Made by a program: the position numbers and the translations under genes. This document shows, piece by piece, positions 16,104 through 23,089 of a stretch of DNA of 64,000 nucleotides (positions are counted from its first letter, which is position 1; each line of letters starts with the position of its first letter). Origin of the DNA: JAJZCD01 sp964570005 (GTDB lineage Bacteria > Patescibacteriota > Saccharimonadia > Saccharimonadales > UBA4665); contig CAZMWE010000001.1 of NCBI GenBank assembly GCA_964570005.1, positions 16,285 to 80,284 on the forward strand, in the 5' to 3' direction. The notes under the pieces were generated by a model. The model did not search any database, was not told where the DNA came from, and saw only the letters and a program-made list of their open reading frames with translations.

Positions 16104-17618
16104 ATGAGAACGGGAATTCCGGGCGTTAGCAGGCATGTAGCCCGGTTTTTGGCTAGTCGGACATTCTGGCGTGTAACCTTCGTCCTTTTTGTGTTGCAGG
16201 CGGTCTGGTTGGCCTGTAGCGCGGCCTATCCGATGGCGTTCGACGAGCAGTACCATTTTGGCCTGATCCAGCTGCATGCTCACCAGTGGCTGCCGTTTTT
16301 GACATCGCAGCCGCCCACCGGTACTTACGGGCCAGCGTTACGTGATCCCTCGTATCTGTATCACTGGCTTATGAGCCTCCCGTACCGCGGTATTTCGCTG
16401 TTTACGCACGACCAGACCATCCAGATAATTGTGCTACGACTGATCAACGTGGTGCTGTTTGCTTATGCGCTGGTGCTGTACCGGCGGTTGCTGCGGCGTT
16501 TGGGTTTGGGCCCGGCGCCGACAAATGCGGCGCTGCTGGTATTTACGCTGATCCCGGTCGTGCCGTTTCTGGCGGCGACTATTAACTACGACAACTTGCT
16601 GATGGTGGCGGTACCTTGGGCGATACTTCTGACGCTCGACGTTGTGGCATGCTTTAGCGCGGGTCGAGTGCCACTCGCGCGTTTTGCCCTGCTCGCCTGT
16701 GTGCTACTGCTCGGCGGCTTGGTCAAATATCCGTTTCTGCCGGTTCTCGCGGTGACAGGGCTGTTCCTGATCTGGCAGATGTGGCGGCAAAAGCTTTTTG
16801 TACGTAAGATTTGGCAGGCGGCTTGGCGGGTGGTACGTGCTCGGGCCGCTTGGCAGCAGGCGCTGCTGGTTGTGCTGCTGGTGGGTTCATTTGGACTGTT
16901 TGCGGAGCGGTATGCTGTAAATCTGGTGCGCTATCATGACCCTGTTCCTAAATGCACGCAAGTCGTCAGTCAGGATGTATGCCTGGAGTACGGCCCGTGG
17001 GCGCGGAATTATACGCTTGTGAGCGAAAAACAGTCCGGCTGGCGCCCGGACGTTATAACGTATACCGGCTCATGGCTGTACGGCATGTGGTACCGGCTGT
17101 TTTTCGCTATCGGGCCGCAGCCGACGTATGACACCCAACCACCCTTGATTATCATCGGCCGCTTGAGTATCGGTCTGGCGGTCTTACTGGGGCTTGGCAT
17201 AGTGCTGAGGTGGCGACAGTTGTTTAGCGGACACCCGGAACGGGTGCTACTACTGTTGATTATGCTTGGCTACGGTATTGCTTTGTTTGCGGATGACTAT
17301 GGTGATTACGTGCGTACGGCGGCTCCGGTGGCAATAAATGGGCGCTACTGGATTCCGTTCCTGCCACTGCTGTTCGCGCTCGGCGGATTGGCCTGGACAG
17401 ATATTTTAAGGCGGACACCGGAAATCAAGGTTGGCGTAGCTGGTTTGGTGTTGTCGGTGTTTTTGCTGCAGGGCGGTGGCGCGATGAGCTATATCATCCG
17501 CTCGAACGATAGCTGGTACTGGCCCAACACCACGGTCCGGCGGGTCAACGGTGATATCCGCAGCGTAGCCTCGCCGCTCATTTTCGGTAAAGACCTGCCT
17601 CGTCCGCCTAGTGCTTAG
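16104..17618 (+). CDS. GT-C fold membrane glycosyltransferase, ArnT/PMT-like
   Basis: A 504-residue protein with about ten membrane helices. The first extracytoplasmic loop begins after TM1 with MAFDEQYHFG, matching the acidic D/E catalytic motif of GT-C enzymes that use polyprenyl-phosphate sugars. A large non-membrane loop around residues 285-330 contains two cysteines (KCTQVV...DVCLEY) that may pair. It probably transfers a sugar from undecaprenyl- or dolichyl-type phosphate to a lipid or protein outside the membrane. The convergent neighbour is a DPM1-like transferase that could make such a donor. An extended -10 (TGG-TATACT) ends 9 nt before the ATG. Confidence 0.75.
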   Translation: MRTGIPGVSRHVARFLASRTFWRVTFVLFVLQAVWLACSAAYPMAFDEQYHFGLIQLHAHQWLPFLTSQPPTGTYGPALRDPSYLYHWLMSLPYRGISLFTHDQTIQIIVLRLINVVLFAYALVLYRRLLRRLGLGPAPTNAALLVFTLIPVVPFLAATINYDNLLMVAVPWAILLTLDVVACFSAGRVPLARFALLACVLLLGGLVKYPFLPVLAVTGLFLIWQMWRQKLFVRKIWQAAWRVVRARAAWQQALLVVLLVGSFGLFAERYAVNLVRYHDPVPKCTQVVSQDVCLEYGPWARNYTLVSEKQSGWRPDVITYTGSWLYGMWYRLFFAIGPQPTYDTQPPLIIIGRLSIGLAVLLGLGIVLRWRQLFSGHPERVLLLLIMLGYGIALFADDYGDYVRTAAPVAINGRYWIPFLPLLFALGGLAWTDILRRTPEIKVGVAGLVLSVFLLQGGGAMSYIIRSNDSWYWPNTTVRRVNGDIRSVASPLIFGKDLPRPPSA

Positions 17619-18570
17619 AGGTCAGCACGTGCCGTTTGACGAGCTCCAGCTCGTCTTCGGCGAGCGATCGGTTGATGCGGGTCAGGTCGGCTATGACACC
17701 GAGCGTGAAGCTGATAAACGACGCAATCAACAGCACCGACCCGACTAGCAGCGACTGCAGGTGGTGAGTGCCAAACACGTAGCGCGACTTCAGGGTGATC
17801 GCCAGCCATACGAAGTGGCCGAACGGTATCAGTCCGAGCAACAGGAAAAAGAAACCGAGCGACAGAAACAGTACAAGCGGCCGGTACATAATGAATGCCC
17901 GCAAAATCGCCGTACCACTTTTAAAGACGTGCTCGAAGTTGTTGCGGAATAAGCGTGACTCGCGCGTTTTGGGATTGACGGTGATGGGGACGGTGGCAAT
18001 GGCCAGATTTTTCGTGCCGGCTTGGATCAGCGTTTCCATGGCGTAGCTGAAGCGTGTAACGATGTTGAGCTTAAGTGCCGCCTCACGGCTATAGGCGCGA
18101 AACCCGCTTGGGGCATCAGGGACTTTCGTACCGGCGGCCAGGTTCAGTACCCAGGTCCCCACCCGCTGAAACAGCTTCTTGCCGGGAGAAAAATGCTCGA
18201 TAGTCTGGACTTGCCGGTCGGCGATGACAAGTTCCGCCCTACCCTCAAGGATGGGTTGCACGAGGTCAGAGATGGCGGCGCCCGGGTACTGGTTATCGCC
18301 GTCGGTGTTGACGATAATGTCGGCGCCATGCTCAAGGCAATACCACATACCGTCGCGGAAGGCCTGAGCCAGGCCACGGCAGCCGACATGGTTCACGAAA
18401 TGCTTTACGCCCAACTTCTTGGCAACCTCTACCGTACGGTCAGTAGAGCCGTTATTGATAACTAGTACTTCAATGCTGTCAATGCCGGGGATTCTGTGCG
18501 GGATATCCCGTAAAACCAGCGGCAGTGTCTCTTCCTCATTCAGACACGGAATCTGGACGAACAACTTCAT
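17608..18570 (-). CDS. Family 2 glycosyltransferase, polyprenyl-phosphate sugar synthase type
   Basis: A 320-residue GT2 enzyme. It begins QIPCLNEEETLP, has NNGSTDRT for nucleotide-sugar binding, NTDGDNQYPG with the metal-binding D-x-D, and SGFRAYSREAA as in DPM1/GtrB enzymes. Two C-terminal membrane helices occur at about 230-255 and 265-290. Such proteins attach a sugar to undecaprenyl phosphate, a donor for GT-C enzymes like the convergent gene at 16104, with which it overlaps by 11 nt at the ends. An extended -10 (TGG-TATAAT) lies 11 nt before the ATG. Confidence 0.85.
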   Translation of the reverse strand: MKLFVQIPCLNEEETLPLVLRDIPHRIPGIDSIEVLVINNGSTDRTVEVAKKLGVKHFVNHVGCRGLAQAFRDGMWYCLEHGADIIVNTDGDNQYPGAAISDLVQPILEGRAELVIADRQVQTIEHFSPGKKLFQRVGTWVLNLAAGTKVPDAPSGFRAYSREAALKLNIVTRFSYAMETLIQAGTKNLAIATVPITVNPKTRESRLFRNNFEHVFKSGTAILRAFIMYRPLVLFLSLGFFFLLLGLIPFGHFVWLAITLKSRYVFGTHHLQSLLVGSVLLIASFISFTLGVIADLTRINRSLAEDELELVKRHVLTSKH

Positions 18571-18610
18571 ACGTTATATAAATTATACCATTAGATAAGA
18601 GTAGCTGCGT

Positions 18611-18646
18611 CTTAATAAAACCCAAGTTTCCTTGGGTTTTATTAAG
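18611..18646 (-). terminator. Perfect 16-bp stem terminator after the RRM gene
   Basis: Two 16-nt arms (18611-18626 and 18631-18646) are fully complementary, with a GAAA tetraloop in the minus-strand RNA. The stem has a GC core and an AT-rich end that gives a U-rich tail. It lies downstream of the minus-strand RRM gene and between it and the promoter of the GT2 gene. Confidence 0.85.
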
Positions 18647-18689
18647 ACTGCTATAGCATATCGCACAAAGCTGCAGATATACTAAACGA

Positions 18690-18950
18690 TTAACGCCGTG
18701 GCTCGAGCGGACGTGCTTCGCTTACCACAATGCTACGGCCCTGTACATCCGTGCCGTTGAGCTTGTCGATGGCGGCTTTGGCGGCATCATCATCTTCAAA
18801 CTCGACGAAGCCGAAGCCCTTGCTGCGGCCGGTTTCGCGGTCCATGATGACCTTAGCCGATACCACCGTTCCGAAATCGTTAAATAATGTTGCGAGCCCC
18901 TGATCGTCCACTGCCCACGGCAGTGAGCCGACAAATAATTTTGTTGCCAT
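18690..18950 (-). CDS. Glycine-poor RRM RNA-binding protein
   Basis: An 86-residue single RNA-recognition-motif protein. RNP2 is KLFVGSL and RNP1 is SKGFGFVEF, with the aromatic residues used for RNA stacking. The ATG at 18950 is chosen because AGGAAG precedes it by about 9 nt; an in-frame TTG three codons earlier is less likely. Unlike the other two RRM proteins of the window it has no Arg/Gly-rich tail. Bacterial proteins of this class bind mRNA and often respond to cold. It has a long 5' leader with a 9-bp hairpin, and its own terminator, so it is monocistronic. Confidence 0.9.
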   Translation of the reverse strand: MATKLFVGSLPWAVDDQGLATLFNDFGTVVSAKVIMDRETGRSKGFGFVEFEDDDAAKAAIDKLNGTDVQGRSIVVSEARPLEPRR

Positions 18951-19119
18951 GCTGGCCAACTTCCTTTATTGCGGTTGCGAGGGTTAATGCTTCCTCTTTT
19001 GACTTTGGAGAGGAAGCCTTAGCTGCGCACGTCGAACCGTTCTTTTACTTAAAATAGTCGCTAGATTCCCCGACCCGGTCTGACCGGTACGCGTACGCCT
19101 TCTAGATTGTCGCATAATA
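18951..19119 (-). promoter_or_regulatory. Promoter and long 5' leader of the RRM gene
   Basis: On the minus strand TTGTTT, a 17-nt spacer and an extended TGG-TATTAT (-10 at 19114-19119) predict a start near 19107 and a leader of about 156 nt. The leader contains a perfect 9-bp hairpin (18989-18997 with 19009-19017, 11-nt loop) about 40 nt before the start codon. No ORF is seen in it. Confidence 0.55.
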
Positions 19120-19207
19120 CCACGCTAGTCAATACAAAACAAACGAATAGTTTACTGTCTGATCCCTAAACTTCAGTTAGGGGTGCTCGGCGGTGCAAGC
19201 ACAAAGG

Positions 19208-19386
19208 TATAATTTACGACAGTATATATCGACTATCCCTGTTACATGAACACTCGTTGTTGGCGCTGTGAGATATTTCGCAGGCGGCTTGCAGTCTGTT
19301 GGTTTAAGCTTAAGGTAATCGGTTCGGGACTCTCACCCGAGGCCGGAAGCAAGCTAATCAGTTCATAGAGGAGATGGCTCACCTAT
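19208..19386 (+). ncRNA. Structured leader or small RNA upstream of a 48-residue ORF
   Basis: A TATAAT hexamer (19208-19213) is followed by about 170 nt without an ORF. GCTTGC (19287-19292) pairs with GCAAGC (19349-19354) and encloses a hairpin whose arms GGTTCGGG and CCCGAGGCC flank a 7-nt loop (about 19321-19344). A GAGGAG ribosome site follows at about 19368. The element ends in the ORF and terminator at 19577. I could not match it to tmRNA, SRP RNA, RNase P or a riboswitch class I know. Confidence 0.4.
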
Positions 19387-19533
19387 ATGAAAAGAGTTCA
19401 CATCATCACCAAACCAACTACTGTAGAGGACCTGGCGGACTTTGACGCTGATGCGTACGAAAGCGCCTGGCAACTCAAGGCCGAGCGGCTGGAAACCCGG
19501 CGTCTGCGTAAGTTCAAACGTCAGCTTGCTTAA
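19387..19533 (+). CDS. Small basic protein, 48 residues
   Basis: An ATG-started ORF of 48 codons preceded by GAGGAG 14 nt upstream and followed by a strong hairpin terminator. The peptide starts MKRVHIITKPTT, has an acidic middle (EDLADFDADAYE), and a basic C-terminal helix (ETRRLRKFKRQLA). Amphipathic composition, own ribosome site and own terminator suggest a real gene rather than chance. No family is recognised. The structured region upstream could control its translation. Confidence 0.5.
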   Translation: MKRVHIITKPTTVEDLADFDADAYESAWQLKAERLETRRLRKFKRQLA

Positions 19534-19576
19534 AGCCTTTCGACTGCAACACTGACCAAAAGTTCCATTTCGCAAT

Positions 19577-19607
19577 CTAAAAACTCCCCGGCAAGGGGAG
19601 TTTTTAG
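19577..19607. terminator. Bidirectional hairpin terminator
   Basis: A 13-bp stem (19577-19589 with 19595-19607) with a GGCAA loop and A-tracts on the left and T-tracts on the right. It serves the plus-strand 48-residue gene and overlaps the stop of the minus-strand DUF1003 gene. Confidence 0.8.
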
Positions 19608-20011
19608 GATTTACTGCCGTTGTCCAGCTTGGCGTGCAGTTCTTTTATAAGCTGCAGTTGTTCTTCGTTGATCTTCATAAGCAGCTCGATTTCCTTCTTG
19701 GCCTGGACATTGGTCTGGTAATCGTGTTCGGCCATCGCCGCGGCTATAGCGTCCTGGCGCTTGGCGGCGATGAGCAGGATGGCACCTTGCAGCGCGGCCA
19801 GCATACTCAGGAATAGGTTGAGCAAAATGTAGGGATATTTGTCCCAGTGGTGAAAGCCCTGGGCGGTATTTAAGTACGCCCACACTGCTAGAAAGAATAT
19901 AAAGGTGATTACAAACGCCCAGCTGCCCATGCCATTGCGCATCCCGTCGGCCGCTCTGTCACCGACGGTCAGTTCCCCTTTGACCTTTTTGTGCCAGTTA
20001 TATATGACCAT
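19604..20011 (-). CDS. DUF1003 membrane protein
   Basis: A protein of 135 residues with the DUF1003 layout: an N-terminal basic segment ending near DRAADGMRNGMGSW, two membrane helices (about 31-48 and 62-84) and a C-terminal coiled coil (about 95-130). Its function is unknown in general; the family is linked to membrane or cyclic-nucleotide contexts only by annotation. The ATG at 20011 is chosen because TATACT ends 6 nt before it; the longer TTG-started frame would begin inside the promoter. It is monocistronic and ends in the bidirectional terminator. Confidence 0.85.
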   Translation of the reverse strand: MVIYNWHKKVKGELTVGDRAADGMRNGMGSWAFVITFIFFLAVWAYLNTAQGFHHWDKYPYILLNLFLSMLAALQGAILLIAAKRQDAIAAAMAEHDYQTNVQAKKEIELLMKINEEQLQLIKELHAKLDNGSKS

Positions 20012-20122
20012 AAGCGGAGTATAGCACAATGTTACGTACTAATCTGAGAATGCTTGTGGTATAACAAGAAGTAGATTCTTTTGGAGTCGGATTTTGACTC
20101 TGCAAAGAGAATCGTCCTCGGT

Positions 20123-20151
20123 TTGCCTGTCTCGAACCCGGTGGCTATAAT
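20123..20151 (+). promoter_or_regulatory. Sigma-70-type promoter giving a leaderless message
   Basis: TTGCCT (20123-20128), a 17-nt spacer, TATAAT (20146-20151), then 7 nt and the ATG at 20159. The predicted start site coincides with the A of the start codon. This is the clearest example of the pattern in the window. Confidence 0.8.
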
Positions 20152-20158
20152 CCGTACA

Positions 20159-20332
20159 ATGGACGACATTCAAAGCAGCGTTATCAATGCAGGGCTAGAA
20201 GACATATTTAAGAAATTGCCGCCATCACATCAGAAAGAATACATAAAATGGATTGAAGAAGCTAAGAAGCCTGAAACGCGCAGCAAAAGGATACAAAAAA
20301 TGCTAGAGATGTTGCAACAAAAGGTCCACTAG
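20159..20332 (+). CDS. YdeI/OmpD-associated (OmdA)-type small protein
   Basis: A 57-residue protein consisting almost only of the C-terminal OmdA motif: LPPSHQKEYIKWIEEAKKPE followed by a basic helix with SKRIQKMLEML. The motif is found in bacteriocin-protection and YdeI-like proteins; its biochemical role is not established. The start at 20159 is set by the perfect promoter 7 nt upstream; a TTG start at 20081 would lie upstream of that promoter. The stop codon lies inside a small inverted repeat (GGTCCAC...GTGGACC, about 20321-20349) that may act as a weak terminator. Confidence 0.75.
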   Translation: MDDIQSSVINAGLEDIFKKLPPSHQKEYIKWIEEAKKPETRSKRIQKMLEMLQQKVH

Positions 20333-20422
20333 CCCAAGTGCCTGGTGGACCATTACTCAAATTTGTACTATGTATAGTTTGGGCTTGACGTGTCGGCGTT
20401 GAACTGGGGTCGGTCAAGCGGG

Positions 20423-20458
20423 CACAGTGGGAGTAAGTACTACCGTACTCCCACTGTG
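20423..20458. terminator. Hairpin with 13-bp perfect stem
   Basis: Arms 20423-20435 and 20446-20458 are fully complementary with a 10-nt loop. It sits 17 nt downstream of the minus-strand NUDIX gene, but a T-tract is missing, so it may be a terminator stem or a protein/RNA-processing site. Confidence 0.5.
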
Positions 20459-20474
20459 ACACGTTGCAGTACCT

Positions 20475-21059
20475 CTAGACGCTTACTACACCGCGCATAC
20501 CGGCAATGCCAAGTGCGTAGAGCGCGGCCGGCTGGGGCGCATGGAGCCGGGCTGACTCATCGCTCATTAGGTCCCGCTCGAGTTGCTCGATGGGGTACCA
20601 TCGGGCGCCTTGTACCTCGCTCTCCTGCAGCCGCAGGTCAGCCAGTGATAGCCCTGGCTCGTAGGCGACAAAGTTATCGCCTACGATATTGTGTGGATGC
20701 TCCCAACCGGGAAACATAAGTCGCGTTGCCACTAAGCCGATACGTCTGAAATGCTGTGGTGGCCGCCTTAGACCAAGCTCTTCGTGGGTTTCGCGTACGG
20801 CAGCGTCAAGGTATGATTCGCCGGCACTCACATGACCACCGACCGAGATGTCCCATTTGCCTGGCATGATCGATTTATCCGAATTCCGCTGCTGTTGCAG
20901 CAGGTCGTGTCCGTTGGTAATCCAGACGTGGACGTCACGGTGGCGTACTCCTTGTGTGTGGATCGTTCTTTTGTCGAGTGTCTGACCTGTTGGCTCGCCC
21001 CACTCATTTACAACGTCTAATAGTTCACTGCTTGCCTGCGGCGTAATGTGTTCACTCAT
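20475..21059 (-). CDS. NUDIX hydrolase, isopentenyl-diphosphate-isomerase-like subgroup
   Basis: A 194-residue protein. It opens with SSELLDVVNEWGEPTGQ, typical of the YfcD/IPP-isomerase-like NUDIX group, then HRDVHVWI and the Nudix box GGHVSAGESYLDAAVRETHEELG with all metal glutamates. The family includes IDI and uncharacterised hydrolases; the Cys/Glu pair of true type I isomerases is not evident, so a hydrolase is more likely. The ATG at 21059 has AAGGAG 10 nt upstream, better than the upstream in-frame TTG. It is monocistronic. Confidence 0.85.
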   Translation of the reverse strand: MSEHITPQASSELLDVVNEWGEPTGQTLDKRTIHTQGVRHRDVHVWITNGHDLLQQQRNSDKSIMPGKWDISVGGHVSAGESYLDAAVRETHEELGLRRPPQHFRRIGLVATRLMFPGWEHPHNIVGDNFVAYEPGLSLADLRLQESEVQGARWYPIEQLERDLMSDESARLHAPQPAALYALGIAGMRGVVSV

Positions 21060-21195
21060 ATATTCCAACTCCTTATGTTGCTAGTTGGAAGCGCTTCCGT
21101 GTGTACGATATCGCGCGAAGCTCTGTGAATATAGACAGGACGATTTGTGTCAAGACATTTTGACAATTCATGATTAAGGAAGGTAAGATGCAAAA

Positions 21196-21864
21196 ATGCA
21201 TTATATCCAGCGTAAGATTCTCCGGCGGCTTATGTATGCACCGTCACTGAACTATGCCAAAATGCGGCCGCCAGGAGTGGAAAGCAATCATTTTGCTTAT
21301 CACTTGGATCAGCTCATGCGCGAGAAGCTTATCGTAAAAGACGGGCGCGACTACTCACTAACGGAGAAAGGCTTGATGTTCGTTGACCGCGCAAGCCACG
21401 AAGCCATGAGACCGCGCCAGCAGCCTCATATTGTGACTTCGCTGTATATTACAAACGACCAAGGCCAAATGGCGTTGTATGAGCACCTCTTTCAGCCGTA
21501 CCTTAACCTCTTTGGGCCGCTGCAAGGCAGAATTCATGATGCGGAACACATCGCTGAGGCTGCAGATCGGGAGTTATTTGAAAAGTCGGGGTTAAGCGGT
21601 GTATCGCTCACTCACCGGGGCATGGTATATATCCGCGCCGTAAAGGCCGGCGTAGAGGTGAGTAAAATCTTGGCCCACATATTCAGCGGCACAACAACCG
21701 GTAGGCCGGAACTAGCAACATTGCGGGATGGTATAGCGGTATGGAAAGATCCGGCACAGTTAACCAAAGACCAATGCATGCCCGGCTTCGTAGAGGTACG
21801 GGAGCTGCTCGTCACTCATACCGATGACTTATTTTTCGCCGAAATCGAAACGTCGATGGTATAA
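21196..21864 (+). CDS. Winged-helix plus degenerate NUDIX domain protein (NrtR-like)
   Basis: A 222-residue two-domain protein. Residues about 1-70 form a winged helix (a basic QRKILRRLMY helix, NHFAYHLDQLMREKLIV, then DYSLTEKGL). Residues about 80-220 form a NUDIX-like domain. Its box reads G-x5-E-x7-R-E-L-F-E-K-S-G, missing the second Glu of the E-E pair, so catalysis is doubtful. Fusion of a DNA-binding and an impaired NUDIX domain recalls NrtR and related sensors that bind ADP-ribose-type ligands, though domain order here is reversed from NrtR. It is divergent from the NUDIX gene at 21059, a plausible target. GGAAGGTAAG lies upstream of the start. Confidence 0.6.
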   Translation: MHYIQRKILRRLMYAPSLNYAKMRPPGVESNHFAYHLDQLMREKLIVKDGRDYSLTEKGLMFVDRASHEAMRPRQQPHIVTSLYITNDQGQMALYEHLFQPYLNLFGPLQGRIHDAEHIAEAADRELFEKSGLSGVSLTHRGMVYIRAVKAGVEVSKILAHIFSGTTTGRPELATLRDGIAVWKDPAQLTKDQCMPGFVEVRELLVTHTDDLFFAEIETSMV

Positions 21865-22133
21865 CAAAGCATCTTCATAACTTTACGTATAGTTGCTCTT
21901 CTCGGTAGTATCATCGCGAGACAAGAACCCACAAGCCTCAATGCTTACCAGATTAACCTCAAGTTTTTATCATAGTGATCCGCGAGTATAAACATACGAC
22001 AGATATGCCCCTAGGGTGTCCAACCGCAATACTTGATGCCATGGGATGCACCTAGTGCCGAACCTAGAAAATAATCTAAAAATGTACCATAACATATAAT
22101 GTTCATCGGTACCACGGAGAATGGAGCACCTTC

Positions 22134-22429
22134 ATGGAAATGGTAGTGTACGGCATCATCCTGACCATCTTGGCAATACTTGCAGGTATTGTCATCGCGG
22201 GCGCCATCCCGTTTAATGCCAAGGTAGTTCTGGGCGGAGTGGCTATAACCGTGCATGGCATTTTATCGCCTACGCAGTAAGGCACTACTACATCGGTACG
22301 CAATCGTACCAGCTCTTCCCCGTATTTGTGACCCTGGGCGCCGTAATCTCGTTCGCAGGCGTTCTCATAGGGTGCAGGCTCATTAGCCGCCTCACTACTG
22401 AAGGAGAAGTGGTCGAAAGCCGCCCGTAA
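22134..22429 (+). pseudogene. Frameshifted small membrane protein gene
   Basis: The first frame gives a 48-residue protein (22134-22280) with a membrane helix and a second hydrophobic start, then stops. The next frame continues open to TAA at 22429 with a hydrophobic helix (PVFVTLGAVISFAGVLIGC) and a charged tail. Adding one T to the TTTT run at 22261-22264 fuses both into one three-helix protein of about 98 residues. A ribosome site GGAG precedes the ATG and TATAAT lies at 22095-22100. Either the gene is broken, the run is phase-variable, or there is a base-calling error. Confidence 0.55.
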
Positions 22430-22655
22430 CGATGAATGAAGAAAGCCCTGGCTAGAAAGCGGGCTCGGCGCAATAGCGCTACAGAGCAAACCAGGCAAGC
22501 CGTTTGGGCGGATGAGAAAAATGGATGATCGGTGGTGTGCCATCAATTATATTCTTAATTATTTCTCTCTTACTCCAAACGGCTTTCGGGCATACTACAT
22601 ATCCTTGAGATTAAATCCACTTTCTCATGCGCTACGCGTATCTCAAAATACTTTG

Positions 22656-22661
22656 TATAAT
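22656..22661 (+). promoter_or_regulatory. -10 element ahead of the tRNA-like sequence
   Basis: TATAAT lies 11 nt upstream of the first base of the fMet-like tRNA sequence, consistent with transcription of that element. No strong -35 is seen. Confidence 0.5.
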
Positions 22662-22672
22662 GCGACGCGCAA

Positions 22673-22751
22673 CGCGGGGTGGAGTAGCCTGGTAGCTCGC
22701 CTGCGAAACAGGGCCCCCTAGAGGTCACAGGTTTAAATCCTGTCCCTGCGA
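22673..22751 (+). tRNA. Aberrant initiator-tRNA-like gene or remnant
   Basis: The 5' half (CGCGGGGTGGAG...CTCG) matches initiator tRNA, with a D-arm GAG/CTC and GGTAG loop. The acceptor arms pair over 7 bp (one G-U) and the T-arm is ACAGG-TTTAAAT-CCTGT. The anticodon arm is abnormal: 22 nt instead of 17 between D-arm and variable region, no CAT anticodon, and no 5-bp stem with a 7-nt loop. CCA is not encoded (CTC follows the discriminator). It may be a decayed tRNA-fMet, a gene with an unusual insertion, or an integration scar. Confidence 0.45.
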
Positions 22752-23089
22752 CTCGAATGTGCTACAGGCACATCCGTATGACTTGTTTCGTGAAAGGGTT
22801 TTCAGCCTATAATCACCGATGTAAACTTATCCGCGAGCCGTTGCCTGTGAGGTGACGCCTATGATTAGGTTACCTGTCTACTATGCCCCTTTGGGGCCAG
22901 ACATGCGGGCACTCCCGATTAACCATGTCTGGCCCCGCCAGGGTCCAATACTGCTCTCCAGCGAGTTGAGGCTGACCATTTTCGGTCTTACTCCTCCCTA
23001 TGCCCCGCTTGCTGAACCTCTTTGTCATTGCCCTTTTGGTTTTCAATAAAGTGGGCTTTAGCTGGCCGCGCAATCGCTTGACCTGGCTG
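22752..23089. other. Intergenic region with nested inverted repeats
   Basis: No convincing gene is seen. A 13-bp perfect inverted repeat (22893-22905 with 22924-22936, 18-nt loop) overlaps a shorter hairpin formed by GCCCC and GGGGC around 22885-22897; the two are mutually exclusive. A 6-bp stem with a 5-nt loop also occurs just after the tRNA-like sequence (ATGTGC/GCACAT, about 22757-22773). The large repeat may end transcription of the minus-strand GH15 gene. Confidence 0.5.

Noticed and set aside
19363..19575. 70-residue minus-strand ORF
   Set aside because: It is the shadow of the 48-residue plus-strand ORF, which has a ribosome site and terminator.
19208..19607. tmRNA, SRP RNA or RNase P RNA
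   Set aside because: No tRNA-like ends with CCA, no A-rich tag ending in A-L-A-A, no SRP apical GGAAG...GCAGC arrangement, and no RNase P core motifs.
22852..23049. 65-residue plus-strand ORF between tRNA-like sequence and GH15
   Set aside because: Proline-rich shadow composition across an inverted repeat, no ribosome site.
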